Notes: generated by a model from the sequence alone, not told the origin. A stretch of 64,000 nt of DNA from an uncultured Pseudomonadales bacterium (GCA_949372635.1 CASIAB010000009.1:64501-128500); one strand, 5' to 3'; shown: positions 49,069 through 60,285, numbered from the stretch's first letter. Made by a program: numbers and translations.

Positions 49069-49341
49069 GTGCCACGTTCGCTAAAAAAAGGTCCATTCAT
49101 CGATCTTCATCTTATGAAGAAGGTGCAGACCGCATCAGAGAATAATGACAAGCGTCCAATAAAGACTTGGTCACGACGTTCAATGGTTTCGCCGGACATG
49201 ATTGGTTTGACCATCGCTGTCCATAATGGGCGACAGCATGTACCAGTCTCCATTAATGAAGACATGGTCGGTCATAAGCTAGGTGAGTTCTCTACAACTC
49301 GCACTTATCGCGGTCATAACGCTGATAAGAAGGCACGGTAA
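49069..49341 (+). CDS. rpsS: Small-subunit ribosomal protein S19
   Basis: 90 residues, GTG start. [18 protein letters not shown] and the C-terminal [16 protein letters not shown] match the family. It contacts the A-site finger in the 30S head. rplV follows after two bases. Confidence 0.98.
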   Translation: MPRSLKKGPFIDLHLMKKVQTASENNDKRPIKTWSRRSMVSPDMIGLTIAVHNGRQHVPVSINEDMVGHKLGEFSTTRTYRGHNADKKAR

Positions 49342-49343
49342 TT

Positions 49344-49676
49344 ATGGAAGTTCAAGCAAGATTAAAAGGTGCACGTCTCTCCGCTCAAAAAGCGCGACTT
49401 GTAGCTGATCAAATCCGAGGCAAGGCTGTCGAAGAGGCTTTGCTGGTGTTGACTTACAGCCCTAAGAAAGGCGCTGCAATCATTAAGAAAGTATTGAATT
49501 CGGCAATAGCCAATGCGGAGCACAACGAAGGCGCTGACGTAGATGAATTGAAAGTATCAACGATTATGGTTGATGAGGGTATGACGATGAAACGCATTAT
49601 GCCTAGAGCAAAGGGTCGCGCTGATCGAATTCTCAAGCGTTCTTGTCACATAACAATCACAGTTGCAGATAGCTAG
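49344..49676 (+). CDS. rplV: Large-subunit ribosomal protein L22
   Basis: 110 residues. The tunnel-lining beta-hairpin (about 80-98, [15 protein letters not shown]) is intact with no macrolide-resistance type deletion. Spaced two bases from rpsS and nine from rpsC. Confidence 0.98.
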   Translation: MEVQARLKGARLSAQKARLVADQIRGKAVEEALLVLTYSPKKGAAIIKKVLNSAIANAEHNEGADVDELKVSTIMVDEGMTMKRIMPRAKGRADRILKRSCHITITVADS

Positions 49677-49685
49677 GGGTATCAG

Positions 49686-50372
49686 ATGGGTCAGAAAATA
49701 CATCCAACTGGAATACGTCTTGGCATAGTCAAGAAGCACACTTCTGTGTGGTATGCCGAGGGAAAAGAATACGCAGCTAACTTGATTGTGGATCTTTCTG
49801 TAAGAGATTTCATCAAGAAGAAGTTGGCAAGTGCGTCCGTTTCCAGAGTTGAGATAGAACGTCCTGCGAAAACAGCTAAAATTACGATCTTCACAGCTAG
49901 ACCAGGTATCGTGATTGGTAAGAAAGGCGAAGACGTTGAATCGCTGCGCAATACATTGACTGCAAAGATGGGCGTTCCCGTGCAGATTAATATTGAAGAA
50001 ATTCGCAAGCCAGACCTAGATGCACAATTGGTTGCAGACGGTGTTGCTTCGCAACTAGAGCGTCGTGTGATGTTTCGTCGGGCCATGAAGCGTGCTGTAC
50101 AGAATGCAATGCGCCAGGGTGCGGAAGGCATAAAGATACAAGTGGGTGGTCGTTTAGGTGGTGCTGAGATCGCACGCTCAGAATGGTACAGAGAAGGTCG
50201 TGTGCCTTTGCATACGCTTAGAGCGGATATCGATTATGGAACTGCTGAAGCCGCCACTACTTATGGCTTGATTGGCGTAAAAGTTTGGATATTTAAAGGT
50301 GAGGTTTTGGATTTGGATGAGGCAATTGTGCCTACTCCTGCTCCTACTCCCACTAAAGCGAACCAAGGGTAA
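49686..50372 (+). CDS. rpsC: Small-subunit ribosomal protein S3
   Basis: 228 residues. [15 protein letters not shown] start, KH domain with [12 protein letters not shown], and C-terminal domain with [18 protein letters not shown]. The tail is short and proline-rich (PTPAPTPTK). mRNA-entry helicase component of the 30S. Confidence 0.98.
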   Translation: MGQKIHPTGIRLGIVKKHTSVWYAEGKEYAANLIVDLSVRDFIKKKLASASVSRVEIERPAKTAKITIFTARPGIVIGKKGEDVESLRNTLTAKMGVPVQINIEEIRKPDLDAQLVADGVASQLERRVMFRRAMKRAVQNAMRQGAEGIKIQVGGRLGGAEIARSEWYREGRVPLHTLRADIDYGTAEAATTYGLIGVKVWIFKGEVLDLDEAIVPTPAPTPTKANQG

Positions 50373-50378
50373 AGAGAC

Positions 50379-50792
50379 GTGTTACAACCAAAGCGCACAA
50401 AATTTCGCAAGATGATGAAGGGCCGGAACCGTGGTCTTTCACATAGAGGCAGCAACGTAGATTTTGGTGATTATGGTTTGAAAGCCATATCCCGTGGACG
50501 ATTGACTGCACGCCAGATCGAGGCTGCTCGCCGAGCAATGACTAGGCACGTAAAACGTGGCGGAAAGATTTGGATCCGAGTATTCCCTGACAAGCCCATT
50601 ACGCAGAAGCCTCTCGAGGTTAGACAGGGTAAAGGTAAGGGTAACGTTGAGTACTGGGTTGCCCAGATTCAACCAGGAAGAATTATGTTTGAAATGGAAG
50701 GTGTTGAAGAAAGTGTGGCTCGCGAAGCCTTTGATTTGGCAGCCGCCAAATTGCCTTTCGATACAGCCTTCGTAAAGCGGACGGTAATGTAA
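50379..50792 (+). CDS. rplP: Large-subunit ribosomal protein L16
   Basis: 137 residues, GTG start with AAGAG upstream. [18 protein letters not shown] and the [15 protein letters not shown] loop with the conserved Arg near the A-site tRNA are present. Its TAA shares a base with the rpmC start. Confidence 0.98.
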   Translation: MLQPKRTKFRKMMKGRNRGLSHRGSNVDFGDYGLKAISRGRLTARQIEAARRAMTRHVKRGGKIWIRVFPDKPITQKPLEVRQGKGKGNVEYWVAQIQPGRIMFEMEGVEESVAREAFDLAAAKLPFDTAFVKRTVM

Positions 50793-50989
50793 TGAAAGCC
50801 AGTGAGTTGAGGGAAAAGTCGGTAGAAGAACTGCAGACACAATTGCAGGATCTTCATAAGGATCAATTTAACTACCGTATGCAGAATGGTACTGGTCAGT
50901 TGAATCAGGTTCACTTGATTGGTGCTGTGCGCAGGGATATTTCCCGCGTTAAAACCATTATCACCGAAAAACAGAGAAGTGGATCATAG
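50792..50989 (+). CDS. rpmC: Large-subunit ribosomal protein L29
   Basis: 65 residues, two-helix protein at the tunnel exit. [15 protein letters not shown] and [15 protein letters not shown] are diagnostic. Overlaps rplP by one base; rpsQ follows after two. Confidence 0.96.
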   Translation: MKASELREKSVEELQTQLQDLHKDQFNYRMQNGTGQLNQVHLIGAVRRDISRVKTIITEKQRSGS

Positions 50990-50991
50990 AT

Positions 50992-51267
50992 ATGTCGGCT
51001 ACTGAGAATATTGAAAAAACTGCTCGTACGACCTCTGGAAAGGTAATCAGCAACAAGATGGACAAGTCCATCGTTGTGCTCGTAGAGCGTCGGGTAACAC
51101 ACCCGGTATATGGAAAGATCATTAAACGGTCTACCAAGATTCATGCGCATGATGCGAACAACGATTGTTTGCCAGGCGATGAAGTAACAATTAAGGAAGT
51201 GCGTCCTCTGTCCAAGACAAAGTCTTGGTCTTTGGTGTCAATAGACGAGCGGGCAGCGCAAGTTTAA
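50992..51267 (+). CDS. rpsQ: Small-subunit ribosomal protein S17
   Basis: 91 residues. [33 protein letters not shown] and [13 protein letters not shown] are standard; the acidic N-terminal extension (SATENIEK) is slightly longer than in E. coli. Last gene of the S10 operon order. Confidence 0.97.
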   Translation: MSATENIEKTARTTSGKVISNKMDKSIVVLVERRVTHPVYGKIIKRSTKIHAHDANNDCLPGDEVTIKEVRPLSKTKSWSLVSIDERAAQV

Positions 51268-51323
51268 ATTAGCTTTAGATTAAGAGTTTGCATTCGAGAC
51301 GCGAATGCAACTGGAGTGAATCG

Positions 51324-51692
51324 ATGATTCAAGTGCAGTCTTACTTAGATGTCGCGGATAACAGCGGCGCTAGACGCGTAATGTGTATTAAAGTGTTGGG
51401 CGGATCTCATCGTCGTTATGCTCGCATTGGCGATATGATTAAAGTTACCGTCAAGGAAGCGATTCCGCGCGGTAAGGTAAAGAAAGGCCAGGTATTGACT
51501 GCGTTGGTCGTACGCACCAAGAAAGGTGTTCGACGTGGTGATGGTTCACAGATTCGTTTCGACGACAATGCGGCGATCTTATTGAACGCGCAAAATGCTC
51601 CGATCGGTACTCGTGTTTTTGGTCCGGTTACTAGAGAGTTGAGAAACGAAAAATTTATGCGAATTATTTCACTGGCGCCAGAAGTACTTTAA
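51324..51692 (+). CDS. rplN: Large-subunit ribosomal protein L14
   Basis: 122 residues. I start at the ATG giving [18 protein letters not shown], which matches family N termini and has CTGGAG upstream; a TTG 12 codons earlier is in frame. First gene of the spc group. Confidence 0.98.
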   Translation: MIQVQSYLDVADNSGARRVMCIKVLGGSHRRYARIGDMIKVTVKEAIPRGKVKKGQVLTALVVRTKKGVRRGDGSQIRFDDNAAILLNAQNAPIGTRVFGPVTRELRNEKFMRIISLAPEVL

Positions 51693-51768
51693 GCGTCAGT
51701 AGATTCGACTATGCGTCAACAAAAAAGTTAATGTAAACAAGCTAGAGTTAGAGAGGCAAGGGCAGGAA

Positions 51769-52083
51769 ATGCGCAAACTTAAACGTGATGACGAAGTGAT
51801 AGTAATCACTGGCAAAGACAAGGGTAAACGCGGAACTATTTCCCGTCTCGTTGGTACTGATCGAGTAATCGTTCATGGTGTGAATATGGTTAAACGTCAC
51901 ACCAAGCCAAACCCTAACGCCGGTCAGGCCGGTGGAATTGTTGAGAAAGAGGCGGCGCTTAGTATTTCGAACGTTGCTATTTTTAATTCTGAGACCAACA
52001 AAGCAGACCGCGTTGGTATTCAGGTGCTTGAAGGCGGCGATAAGAAGCGTGTCTTTAAGTCAAACGGTCAAGACATAGATTAA
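51769..52083 (+). CDS. rplX: Large-subunit ribosomal protein L24
   Basis: 104 residues. KOW motif [18 protein letters not shown], then [14 protein letters not shown]. Assembly initiator of the 50S. GGCAGG lies upstream. In E. coli S8 represses this operon by a site near the start of rplE; I could not place it here. Confidence 0.97.
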   Translation: MRKLKRDDEVIVITGKDKGKRGTISRLVGTDRVIVHGVNMVKRHTKPNPNAGQAGGIVEKEAALSISNVAIFNSETNKADRVGIQVLEGGDKKRVFKSNGQDID

Positions 52084-52102
52084 TAACGGTAGGTTGCCAA
52101 GC

Positions 52103-52720
52103 ATGGCTCAGTTTAAAGAATTTTATAAGAAAGAAGTAATACCCGTTCTAACCAAGGAATTTGGTTATGACAATCCTATGCGTGTGCCTAAGATTACTAA
52201 GGTCGTGCTAAATATGGGTGTTGGCGAGGCATTGACAGACAAGAAGGTTCTTGAAAATGCGGCTAATGACTTAACCCAGATTTGCGGACAAAAAGTAGTG
52301 ATCACGAAGGCTCGAAAGTCGGTCGCTGCATTTAAGGTTCGTGAAGGTTGGCCTGTAGGTTGTAAGGTTACTCTCCGTGGCGAGCGTATGTATGACTTCT
52401 TGGAAAGACTGGTTGGTATTTCGATTCCTCGTATCAGGGATTTCCGTGGTCTGAACCCTAAGTCTTTCGACGGTCGTGGCAACTATGCTATGGGCGTTAC
52501 CGAGCAGATTATTTTCCCAGAGATCGACTACGACAAGATCGATACTTTGCGTGGACTGGACATCGCCATTACTACTACAGCAGAAAGTAATGACGAAGGA
52601 CGAGCCTTATTAAAGGCAATGGGCTTTCCTTTTAGAGGCTTAACACCGGTTGCTGAAGATCAAAAAGCAGAAGCTGCGCCAGCTGTAGATGCAGTAGAAC
52701 GAAACACCTGCAGCGGTTGA
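52103..52720 (+). CDS. rplE: Large-subunit ribosomal protein L5, with probable frameshift in a C-terminal tail
   Basis: 205 residues as read; the conserved part ([15 protein letters not shown] to [12 protein letters not shown]) covers the usual 179 and is intact. After it comes an Ala/Glu-rich tail. In the current frame this ends in VERNTCSG and stops at 52720. One base further on, the +1 frame continues in the same style ([17 protein letters not shown]) and stops at 52754, two bases before rpsN. Dropping one base near 52700 joins them, so the annotated end is doubtful. I chose the ATG at MAQFKE over a TTG three codons upstream. Confidence 0.93.
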   Translation: MAQFKEFYKKEVIPVLTKEFGYDNPMRVPKITKVVLNMGVGEALTDKKVLENAANDLTQICGQKVVITKARKSVAAFKVREGWPVGCKVTLRGERMYDFLERLVGISIPRIRDFRGLNPKSFDGRGNYAMGVTEQIIFPEIDYDKIDTLRGLDIAITTTAESNDEGRALLKAMGFPFRGLTPVAEDQKAEAAPAVDAVERNTCSG

Positions 52721-52756
52721 TGCGCCTGCAACTGATGAAGAAAAGGATTCTTAATA

Positions 52757-53062
52757 ATGGCTAAGACTTCAATGATAGCTAGAGAGCACAAGCGCACTAA
52801 GACAGTTGAGAAATTTGCTGCCAAACGTGCAGCTATAAAAGCTGTTCTTAATGATGCTAATGCTAGTGACGAGAATAAGTGGGAAGCACAGGTTAAGTTG
52901 CAGAAACTACCTCGTGATGCCAGTCCAGTTCGTCAGCGGCGTAGATGCCAGATTACAGGCCGTCCTCATGGCGTGTATCGTAAATTTGGTTTGTGTCGTC
53001 ATAAGTTGCGCGAAGCAGCAATGCGCGGCGATGTGCCTGGTCTAACTAAGGCCAGCTGGTAG
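52757..53062 (+). CDS. rpsN: Small-subunit ribosomal protein S14 (non-zinc form)
   Basis: 101 residues. The long form without the CxxC pairs, as in gammaproteobacteria: [23 protein letters not shown] lies near residues 64-86 (key part [14 protein letters not shown]). A ribosome site AAGGA lies ten bases upstream, inside the possible extended rplE tail. Confidence 0.97.
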   Translation: MAKTSMIAREHKRTKTVEKFAAKRAAIKAVLNDANASDENKWEAQVKLQKLPRDASPVRQRRRCQITGRPHGVYRKFGLCRHKLREAAMRGDVPGLTKASW

Positions 53063-53075
53063 TCGGAGAAGAATT

Positions 53076-53471
53076 ATGAGCATGTCAGATCCCATAGCAG
53101 ATCTTTTAACTCGCGTTCGTAACGCGCAGATGGCGAAATTGCCAACGGTTGGTATGCCTTCTTCTAAGATGAAGGTGGCAATATCAAAAGTTTTACAAGA
53201 CGAGGGCTATATTGCTGGTTATCAGGTAGATGAGAATGGCGGCAAGCCTGTTCTTAATATAGACCTGAAGTATTTTCAGGGCAAACCAGTTATAGAAGAA
53301 ATTAAGCGCGCAAGCCGACCGGGCTTGCGTAGTTATAAAGGTAAAGAAAATTTACCAAGGGTTAGAGCTGGTTTGGGCATCTCAATAATGTCTACAAACA
53401 AAGGCCTAATGACTGAAACACAAGCACGCGCGGCCGGAATCGGCGGCGAGGTTCTTTGCACAGTTTTCTAA
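53076..53471 (+). CDS. rpsH: Small-subunit ribosomal protein S8
   Basis: 131 residues. [18 protein letters not shown] start and C-terminal [13 protein letters not shown] and [16 protein letters not shown] blocks are family hallmarks. Binds helix 21 of 16S rRNA and, in E. coli, represses the spc operon. Confidence 0.98.
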   Translation: MSMSDPIADLLTRVRNAQMAKLPTVGMPSSKMKVAISKVLQDEGYIAGYQVDENGGKPVLNIDLKYFQGKPVIEEIKRASRPGLRSYKGKENLPRVRAGLGISIMSTNKGLMTETQARAAGIGGEVLCTVF

Positions 53472-53534
53472 TTGGTGTTGATACTCGATCCTGGTCTCGC
53501 GAGCGAGAATTAAGATCGTCAATAGAGCAATATT

Positions 53535-54068
53535 ATGTCTAGAGTAGCAAATAGCCCGGTAGAGATACCGAAAGGCGTAGAAACAAACGTTAGCGATACC
53601 GAGATTCTGGTAAAGGGTAGTAAGGGAAACCTGCGCTTGGAGCTGCATAGTTCGGTTGCTGTGGCACGCGATGGAGAGATTCTTAGCATCTCGGCGAAGG
53701 ATGGCTCACGTCAGGCAAATGCCATGGCTGGTACTTTTCGCTCGCTAATAAACAACATGATGCTGGGTGTTAGCGTAGGATTTGTAAAGAAATTAGAGCT
53801 ACAAGGCGTTGGTTATAGAGCCAAGGCTGAGGGTAAGAAAATCAATATCACTGTTGGATATTCTCACCCGATCAACTATCAGCTCCCAGAAGGAGTCTCT
53901 GCGGATACACCTTCACAAACAGAAATTGTGATCTCTGGTGCTGACAAGCAGTTAGTAGGTCAAGTCGCTGCGGAAATCAGAGATTTTCGTCCACCTGAAC
54001 CTTATAAGGGCAAAGGAATTCGCTACGCTGATGAGCGTGTATTTAGAAAAGAAGCGAAGAAGAAATAG
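53535..54068 (+). CDS. rplF: Large-subunit ribosomal protein L6
   Basis: 177 residues. Two similar domains; the second ends with the signature [26 protein letters not shown] start. Lies 63 bases after rpsH. Confidence 0.98.
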   Translation: MSRVANSPVEIPKGVETNVSDTEILVKGSKGNLRLELHSSVAVARDGEILSISAKDGSRQANAMAGTFRSLINNMMLGVSVGFVKKLELQGVGYRAKAEGKKINITVGYSHPINYQLPEGVSADTPSQTEIVISGADKQLVGQVAAEIRDFRPPEPYKGKGIRYADERVFRKEAKKK

Positions 54069-54079
54069 GGCACATAGAT

Positions 54080-54430
54080 ATGAACGTTAAAAAAGTAGCT
54101 CGTATTAGACGGGCAAAAAGAGCCAGAGCAAAGATTAGCGAATTGCGCGTAAACAGATTGTGCGTATATCGCTCGCCTAGACATATCTATGCGCAAGTAA
54201 TTTCAGCATCTGGTGATCAAATTTTGGCTTCTGCATCTACTGTTGAGAAAGATGCACGGAGTGGAAAGACTGGCAATGTCGATGCAGCTGGCAAAGTCGG
54301 AAAATTAATCGCTGAACGAGCTAAAGCAGCTGGCATTGGAAAAGTTGCTTTTGATCGATCAGGTTATGCCTATCACGGCCGCATTAAGGCTCTCGCCGAA
54401 GCGGCTCGTGAAGGCGGATTGGAATTTTAA
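54080..54430 (+). CDS. rplR: Large-subunit ribosomal protein L18
   Basis: 116 residues, binds 5S rRNA with L5. [16 protein letters not shown] and the C-terminal [27 protein letters not shown] end (core [11 protein letters not shown]) are diagnostic. rpsE follows after 12 bases. Confidence 0.98.
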   Translation: MNVKKVARIRRAKRARAKISELRVNRLCVYRSPRHIYAQVISASGDQILASASTVEKDARSGKTGNVDAAGKVGKLIAERAKAAGIGKVAFDRSGYAYHGRIKALAEAAREGGLEF

Positions 54431-54442
54431 GGGTTTTCAACT

Positions 54443-54952
54443 ATGGCATATAGAGACCAGCCTGATAAGAACGAAGAAGGCATGCAGGAAAAGCTGATCC
54501 AGGTTAACCGTGTAGCAAAAGTGGTTAAGGGTGGACGGATTTTTGGTTTCACAGCACTTACTGCAGTTGGTGACGGCAATGGCCGCATCGGTTTTGGTCG
54601 CGGTAAGGCTCGTGAGGTTCCTTTGGCGATACAAAAGGCTATGGAAGCAGCCCGACGTAACATGATTACGGTGAGTTTGGATGGCCATACTTTGCAATAT
54701 CCAATAAAGGCAAAGCATGGCGCGTCTAAGGTATACATGCAGCCAGCATCAGAAGGTACTGGCATAATCGCTGGCGGTGCAATGCGTGCGATCCTGGAAT
54801 TGGCGGGTGTACAGAATGTACTAGCCAAGTGCTATGGCTCAACTAATCCGGTTAATGTAGTGCGAGCTACTTTTAACGGTCTGCGAGACATGCGTTCACC
54901 AGAAGACATTGCCGGAAAACGTGGTAAGTCAGTCGAAGAGATACTCGCTTAA
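54443..54952 (+). CDS. rpsE: Small-subunit ribosomal protein S5
   Basis: 169 residues. N-terminal dsRNA-binding part with [19 protein letters not shown] and the C-terminal fold with [15 protein letters not shown]. Involved in mRNA unwinding and accuracy. Its first codons overlap in time with no upstream gene; spacing is normal. Confidence 0.98.
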   Translation: MAYRDQPDKNEEGMQEKLIQVNRVAKVVKGGRIFGFTALTAVGDGNGRIGFGRGKAREVPLAIQKAMEAARRNMITVSLDGHTLQYPIKAKHGASKVYMQPASEGTGIIAGGAMRAILELAGVQNVLAKCYGSTNPVNVVRATFNGLRDMRSPEDIAGKRGKSVEEILA

Positions 54953-54986
54953 AGAATAGACGGGTTAAGGATTAGTAGGTAGAAAA

Positions 54987-55169
54987 ATGGCGAAGGAAAA
55001 GACAGTCAAAGTTACATTGATACGTAGCCCTATCGGCACACTGCCAAAGCACAAGCTTTGCTTGAGAGGCTTGGGCCTGCGTCGTATGAACCAATCCGTC
55101 GAGGTGGAAGATACTCCATCGGTGCGCGGAATGATTAACAAAGTGAGCTACATGGTCGCCGTAGACTAA
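54987..55169 (+). CDS. rpmD: Large-subunit ribosomal protein L30
   Basis: 60 residues. [16 protein letters not shown] and [16 protein letters not shown] identify it. Sits between rpsE and rplO as in E. coli. Confidence 0.96.
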   Translation: MAKEKTVKVTLIRSPIGTLPKHKLCLRGLGLRRMNQSVEVEDTPSVRGMINKVSYMVAVD

Positions 55170-55179
55170 GGAAATCGTG

Positions 55180-55713
55180 ATGGAATTAAATACTTTAAGC
55201 CCAGCTCCTGGAAGTCATAAAGCCAAGAAACGCGTCGGTCGTGGTATCGGCAGTGGGTCGGGTAAGACTGCTGGTAGTGGTCACAAAGGTCAGAAGTCTC
55301 GTACTGGCGGCACAGTTCGTCCGGGATTCGAAGGCGGTCAGATGCCCTTACAAATGCGCTTACCTAAGTATGGCTTTAGCTCACGCATAGGTCGTGTTTC
55401 AGCTGAGGTTCGCACATCAGAATTAAACAAGTTAGATGCTAAGGTTATCACGATAGAAGTGCTGCGGAAGGCGAATCTAATTACTGCTGGAATTAAGAGA
55501 GCGAAGGTTATGTTGTCAGGTGATGTAACTAAGGCCGTTACTCTCGAAGGCATTGGTGCAACTAAGGGTGCACGTGCAGCAATCGAAGCTGCCGGTGGAA
55601 AGGTCATCGACATCGAAGCTCCTGTAAAAGTTAAGAAGTTAGCGAAGAAAGCTGAGAAGCCGACTGTGGCAGCTAAAACAAAAAAAGATGACGTTCCTGC
55701 GGTAGAAGAATAG
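55180..55713 (+). CDS. rplO: Large-subunit ribosomal protein L15 with extended C terminus
   Basis: 177 residues against about 144 in E. coli. Core motifs [31 protein letters not shown] and the C-terminal domain are normal to about residue 148. The extra tail is basic then acidic ([11 protein letters not shown]..., ending PAVEE). I use the ATG after the adjacent GTG, because AAGGA then lies eight bases ahead. secY starts 19 bases on. Confidence 0.96.
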   Translation: MELNTLSPAPGSHKAKKRVGRGIGSGSGKTAGSGHKGQKSRTGGTVRPGFEGGQMPLQMRLPKYGFSSRIGRVSAEVRTSELNKLDAKVITIEVLRKANLITAGIKRAKVMLSGDVTKAVTLEGIGATKGARAAIEAAGGKVIDIEAPVKVKKLAKKAEKPTVAAKTKKDDVPAVEE

Positions 55714-55732
55714 CGAACTAGTAAAATAGATA

Positions 55733-57058
55733 ATGGCAAATAAACCAAACATAAATCCAGAAAACATAGGCGCAGGACTAGGCGAGTTGAAGGCACGTCT
55801 GTTGTTCCTGTTGTTTGCCATTTTCGTATACCGAATTGGCACGCATATTCCTGTTCCTGGAATTGATCCCTTGCAGTTGGCGTCTTTCTTCTCAGCACAG
55901 GAAGGTACGTTCACGGATATGATCAATATGTTCGGTGGCGGTGCTCTGGAAAGAATGAGCATCCTGGCGCTGGGTATCATGCCTTACATATCAGCCTCGA
56001 TTATCATGCAGCTGCTTTCTGCGGTGAGCCCGCAGCTAGATCAGTTGAAAAAAGAAGGCGAGTCTGGTCGTCGCAAGATATCTCAATATACGCGTTACGG
56101 TGCATTGGTGTTAGCGACGGTTCAGGGAACTGGAATGACGGTTGGTCTGCTATCCCCCATGGCTTTTGCTCCTGGCTTAGCATTTAATATTACAGCGATT
56201 GTATCGCTGGTTACCGGCGCAATGTTTCTCATGTGGCTGGGTGAGCAGATTACAGAAAAAGGCATCGGCAACGGCATATCGATGTTGATCTTCGCGGGCA
56301 TTGTTGCAGGCTTTCCTGCCGCTATCGGTACATCGTTGACGCAGGCATACGAAGGTCAGATCAATGGCGTGTTACTGCTAGTCGTAGGTTTGATTGCGAT
56401 CGGAGTTGTTGCCTGTATCGTCTATATAGAAAGAGCGCAGCGTCGCATTACCGTCAATTATGCAAAACGGCAACAAGGTAGAAAGATGTATCAGGCTCAA
56501 GCTAGCCATCTACCACTTAAGATTAATATGGCTGGCGTTATACCAGCGATTTTCGCCAGTAGCATCTTGTTATTCCCTGCCAGTATAGCCAACTGGTTTG
56601 GTCAGGCTGAGGGTTCGGAGTGGTTGCAGGAATTAGCATTTCTCATAGGCCCGGGTCAGCCTCTTTACATCATCATTTTTAGTGCGATGATTATATTCTT
56701 CTGCTTCTTCTATACAGCACTTGTATTTAATCCTCGCGATGTTGCCGAGAACTTGAAGCGCTCAAGTGCGTTTATTCCCGGCATTCGACCTGGCGAGCAA
56801 ACAGCGAAGTACATTGACGGCGTAATAACTAGATTGACTATGTTCGGAGCTGTTTATATCACTCTTGTATGCTTGTTACCGAATTTTGTGCAAATGTTTG
56901 CCAACGTGCCTTTTAATTTGGGTGGCACAGCGTTATTGATTTCGGTGGTTGTAACTATGGACTTCTGGTCGCAGGTACAGTCGCACCTAATGTCTCATCA
57001 GTATGATTCCCTGATGAAGAAATCGAAGTTAGGTAACTACGGACGTAGTGGTATTTAA
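55733..57058 (+). CDS. secY: Protein translocase channel subunit SecY
   Basis: 441 residues with ten membrane spans. The plug and lateral gate regions are normal; [27 protein letters not shown] and the cytoplasmic loop [21 protein letters not shown] (core [13 protein letters not shown]) and [13 protein letters not shown] are diagnostic. Partner of SecE at 29180. Confidence 0.98.
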   Translation: MANKPNINPENIGAGLGELKARLLFLLFAIFVYRIGTHIPVPGIDPLQLASFFSAQEGTFTDMINMFGGGALERMSILALGIMPYISASIIMQLLSAVSPQLDQLKKEGESGRRKISQYTRYGALVLATVQGTGMTVGLLSPMAFAPGLAFNITAIVSLVTGAMFLMWLGEQITEKGIGNGISMLIFAGIVAGFPAAIGTSLTQAYEGQINGVLLLVVGLIAIGVVACIVYIERAQRRITVNYAKRQQGRKMYQAQASHLPLKINMAGVIPAIFASSILLFPASIANWFGQAEGSEWLQELAFLIGPGQPLYIIIFSAMIIFFCFFYTALVFNPRDVAENLKRSSAFIPGIRPGEQTAKYIDGVITRLTMFGAVYITLVCLLPNFVQMFANVPFNLGGTALLISVVVTMDFWSQVQSHLMSHQYDSLMKKSKLGNYGRSGI

Positions 57059-57116
57059 TCACTCACTGGCTCGCTGATGTCCTGAGATACTATTTAAAGA
57101 ATAATGGAGAACAAAC

Positions 57117-57233
57117 ATGAAAGTTAGAGCATCTGTTAAGAAAATTTGCCGTAACTGCAAAGTAATTAAGCGTAATGGTTCTGTGCGAGTAATTTGTAAG
57201 TCTGAGCCAAGACACAAGCAGCGTCAGGGTTAA
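57117..57233 (+). CDS. rpmJ: Large-subunit ribosomal protein L36 (zinc-binding form)
   Basis: 38 residues, easily missed because of its size. [19 protein letters not shown] begins the protein; Cys11, Cys14, Cys27 and His33 form the zinc site. TGGAGA lies ten bases ahead of the ATG. Located between secY and rpsM as in other proteobacteria. Confidence 0.97.
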   Translation: MKVRASVKKICRNCKVIKRNGSVRVICKSEPRHKQRQG

Positions 57234-57286
57234 TTCTGAGACGACTGAATTCGTAAGTAAGAATAGTAGAGAACGGAGCACCTTTT

Positions 57287-57643
57287 ATGGCACGTATTGC
57301 CGGAGTTAACATACCCGATAACAAGCACATCGTTATTTCTTTGCGTTATGTGTTTGGAATAGGCCCAACTACCGCAACTGCGATTTGTGACAAGACTGGA
57401 ATCACCGGGTCGACTAAGACTAGTGAGCTCAGTCCTGAACAATTGGACAGTATTCGCGCGGAAGTGGCGAACCTTACCACTGAGGGTGATCTCAGACGCG
57501 CGGTATCTATGAACATCAAGCGTCTTATGGACCTAGGCTGCAACCGCGGAATCCGTCATCGTCGTTCTCTCCCCGTTCGTGGTCAGCGTACGAAAACAAA
57601 TGCTAGAACGAGAAAAGGTCCACGTAAACCAATTCGTAAGTAA
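57287..57643 (+). CDS. rpsM: Small-subunit ribosomal protein S13
   Basis: 118 residues. [17 protein letters not shown] start, [18 protein letters not shown] near the C terminus. Bridges 30S head to 50S. First gene of the alpha operon; the 53-base gap before it is too short for me to recognise the S4 pseudoknot. Confidence 0.98.
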   Translation: MARIAGVNIPDNKHIVISLRYVFGIGPTTATAICDKTGITGSTKTSELSPEQLDSIRAEVANLTTEGDLRRAVSMNIKRLMDLGCNRGIRHRRSLPVRGQRTKTNARTRKGPRKPIRK

Positions 57644-57703
57644 TTGGTAAGCAGAAATCAGCTAAGTATTTAGAACGCAAAAAAGAGTTAGATGGAATAA
57701 TTT

Positions 57704-58099
57704 ATGGCTAAGCCAGCAGAGAAGTCGACGAAGAAGAAAACCCGCAACGCCGTTATTGATGGCCTTGCTTATATCCATGCATCCTTCAATAACACGATCA
57801 TCACTATTACTGATCGTCAGGGTAATGCTTTGGCCTGGGCAACTGCCGGCGGTTCAGGTTTCCGTGGTTCTAGAAAGAGCACACCTTTCGCAGCTCAGGT
57901 TGCGGCAGAAAAGGCAGGAAAAGCGGCTATTGAGCTTTATGGGTTACAGACCCTGGATGTGAAGGTTAACGGTCCTGGTCCTGGTCGTGAGTCGGCTGTA
58001 AGAGCGCTGAATAATTGCGGTCTTAGAGTCGGAAATATTACCGACGTCACACCAATTCCACACAATGGTTGCAGACCCCCTAAGAAGCGTCGCGTTTAA
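57704..58099 (+). CDS. rpsK: Small-subunit ribosomal protein S11
   Basis: 131 residues. [35 protein letters not shown] and [17 protein letters not shown] are standard. mRNA exit-side platform protein. Confidence 0.98.
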   Translation: MAKPAEKSTKKKTRNAVIDGLAYIHASFNNTIITITDRQGNALAWATAGGSGFRGSRKSTPFAAQVAAEKAGKAAIELYGLQTLDVKVNGPGPGRESAVRALNNCGLRVGNITDVTPIPHNGCRPPKKRRV

Positions 58100-58153
58100 A
58101 CGATAAGTAAGCAGAAGCTCTTCTGATACGTGAAAGAGCACAGGAGATAGACT

Positions 58154-58774
58154 ATGGCCCGTTATTTAGGCCCAAAATGTAAGTTGTCCCGTCGTGAAGG
58201 AACAGATCTGTTCTTGAAGAGCGGTGTTCGTCCATTAGAAAGCAAGTGCAAAGCAGATACGATTCCTGGCCAGCACGGTGCGCGTCGTGGCCGCCTATCT
58301 GATTACGGAGTGCAACTTCGTGAGAAGCAAAAAGTTAGACGAACTTATGGTGTGTTGGAGAAGCAATTCCGAGGCTACTATAAGGAAGCGGCTCGAATTA
58401 AAGGTGCAACAGGTGAAAACCTATTGCAGCTATTGGAATGCCGTCTAGATAACGTTGTCTACCGCATGGGTTTTGGCTCTACTCGGGCTGAATCACGACA
58501 ACTGGTTGCCCACAAATCCATCACAGTTAATGGTGAAGTGGTAAATATAGCTTCTTATCGCGTTTCTGAAGGTGACTCTGTTGCCATTCGACAGAAAGCG
58601 AAAGAACAGCTACGAATTAAATCAGCATTGGAATTAGCTTCGCAGCGTAATCCGATCGATTGGATAACAGTAGATCAAAGCAAGCTAGAAGGTCAGTTCA
58701 CGCGCAAGCCTGAGCGTGAAGATCTGCCTTCAGAGATTAACGAAAACTTAATCGTCGAGCTATATTCTAAGTAG
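58154..58774 (+). CDS. rpsD: Small-subunit ribosomal protein S4
   Basis: 206 residues. [19 protein letters not shown] with PGQHG, then the S4 domain [15 protein letters not shown]. Initiates 30S assembly and represses the alpha operon in E. coli. Two cysteines in the N-terminal part (9, 32) remain but not the full zinc knuckle. Confidence 0.98.
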   Translation: MARYLGPKCKLSRREGTDLFLKSGVRPLESKCKADTIPGQHGARRGRLSDYGVQLREKQKVRRTYGVLEKQFRGYYKEAARIKGATGENLLQLLECRLDNVVYRMGFGSTRAESRQLVAHKSITVNGEVVNIASYRVSEGDSVAIRQKAKEQLRIKSALELASQRNPIDWITVDQSKLEGQFTRKPEREDLPSEINENLIVELYSK

Positions 58775-58800
58775 TGACAAGCACACAAAAGGTGGATTTC

Positions 58801-59799
58801 ATGCAAATTTCTTTATCAGATTTTCTAACGCCGCAAGTGATACAGGTCGACGAGCACGACTCCTGTCACTCGAAGGTTGTATTAGAGCCTCTAGAGCGGG
58901 GCTTTGGTCATACATTAGGTAATGCATTACGAAGAATCTTACTTTCTTCTATGCCTGGTGCTGCAGTTGAGGAAGTTGAAATCGATGGCGTTGTACATGA
59001 GTACAGCACTATTGAAGGCGTGCGCGAGGATGTAATTGAAATTTTGCTTAACCTCAAAGGCCTTGCCGTAATACTAAATAACAAAGAGGAGGCGGTTCTT
59101 ACTCTGAACAAGAAAGGGTCCGGCATCGTTACTGCAGGTGATATTGTTGTTGACCACGATGTTGAGATCATGAATCCAGATCATGTTATCGCGAACCTGA
59201 ATGCGAATGGCGAATTAAACATGCGCCTAACTGTTCGCAAAGGCAGAGGGTACTCCCCTGCGGATAGCCGTGCTTCTGAAGATGATGAGACTCGAAGCGT
59301 TGGAAGGCTTGTCCTCGATGCTTCCTATACACCAGTTATTCGTGTGTCTTACGCGGTAGAAAGTGCCCGTGTTGAGCAACGTACTGACCTGGATAAGCTA
59401 GTTATCGATGTTGAAACTAACGGCACTATTGACCCAGAAGAAGCTATTCGCCGCGCTGCTACAATCTTGCAGCACCAGCTAGCGGTATTTGTCGATCTGC
59501 AAAGTGAAATCGTTGCAGAGCCAGAAGTGCTTGAAGACGAGATAGATCCGGTTCTTCTTCGTCCGGTCGATGATCTTGAGTTGACAGTACGCTCTGCGAA
59601 CTGCCTCAAGGCCGAAGATATTTATTATATTGGCGATCTTATTCAGCGCTCAGAAGTTGAGCTGTTGAAGACACCAAACCTAGGTAAGAAGTCTCTAACA
59701 GAGATTAAAGACGTATTGGCTACGCGTGGACTATCACTTGGTATGCGTCTAGAAAATTGGCCTCCGTCTAGTCTTAAATCAGACGATCGGGCTGCTTAG
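58801..59799 (+). CDS. rpoA: RNA polymerase alpha subunit
   Basis: 332 residues. The ATG at [14 protein letters not shown] is preceded by AAGGTGG and matches family N termini; a GTG nine codons earlier is rejected. N-terminal assembly domain ([19 protein letters not shown]) and C-terminal domain with [21 protein letters not shown] (core RSANCLKAE), the UP-element and activator contact region, are complete. Confidence 0.99.
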   Translation: MQISLSDFLTPQVIQVDEHDSCHSKVVLEPLERGFGHTLGNALRRILLSSMPGAAVEEVEIDGVVHEYSTIEGVREDVIEILLNLKGLAVILNNKEEAVLTLNKKGSGIVTAGDIVVDHDVEIMNPDHVIANLNANGELNMRLTVRKGRGYSPADSRASEDDETRSVGRLVLDASYTPVIRVSYAVESARVEQRTDLDKLVIDVETNGTIDPEEAIRRAATILQHQLAVFVDLQSEIVAEPEVLEDEIDPVLLRPVDDLELTVRSANCLKAEDIYYIGDLIQRSEVELLKTPNLGKKSLTEIKDVLATRGLSLGMRLENWPPSSLKSDDRAA

Positions 59800-59832
59800 A
59801 TTAAGTTCAGTCCTTAGATAAGGTAACGAGTT

Positions 59833-60234
59833 ATGCGTCATAGACAAAGCGGTCGCCAGCTAAATAGAAACAGTTCGCACCGACAAGCCATGTTCAGAAA
59901 TATGGCTATCTCATTAGTTGAGCATGAGATTATTAAAACCACACTGATCAAGGCTAAGGAATTGAGGTCCGTTGCTGAACCTCTGATAACTTTGGCAAAG
60001 AAAGACAGTGTGGCGAACCGCCGTTTGGTGTTCAGCCGCACTCGCAGCAAAGCTGCAGTGGGTAAATTGTTTACCGAACTAGGCCCGCGCTACACGGATC
60101 GTCCTGGTGGTTATATCCGCATTCTTAAGTGTGGCGAGCGCGCCGGTGACAAAGCGACTATGGCTTATGTCGAATTAGTAGATCGACCCAATGCCGAAAC
60201 TAACGATTCAGTTGTGGAAACTACTGAGGGATAA
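59833..60234 (+). CDS. rplQ: Large-subunit ribosomal protein L17
   Basis: 133 residues. [20 protein letters not shown] start and [22 protein letters not shown] end. A short acidic tail ([12 protein letters not shown]) extends it beyond E. coli length. Last gene of the alpha operon, followed by a terminator. Confidence 0.98.
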   Translation: MRHRQSGRQLNRNSSHRQAMFRNMAISLVEHEIIKTTLIKAKELRSVAEPLITLAKKDSVANRRLVFSRTRSKAAVGKLFTELGPRYTDRPGGYIRILKCGERAGDKATMAYVELVDRPNAETNDSVVETTEG

Positions 60235-60259
60235 GCAGTTGGTTTGCAAGTGTATTGAG

Positions 60260-60285
60260 AAAAGCCGGGTATACTCGGCTTTTTT
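60260..60285 (+). terminator. Terminator of the alpha operon
   Basis: AAAAGCCG and CGGCTTTT pair around an eight-base loop and a T-run follows, 25 bases past the rplQ stop. Confidence 0.85.

Noticed and set aside
55338..55898. 186-residue minus-strand frame across rplO and secY
   Set aside because: Overlaps two essential genes fully in frame and is the complement of their codons; no independent signal.
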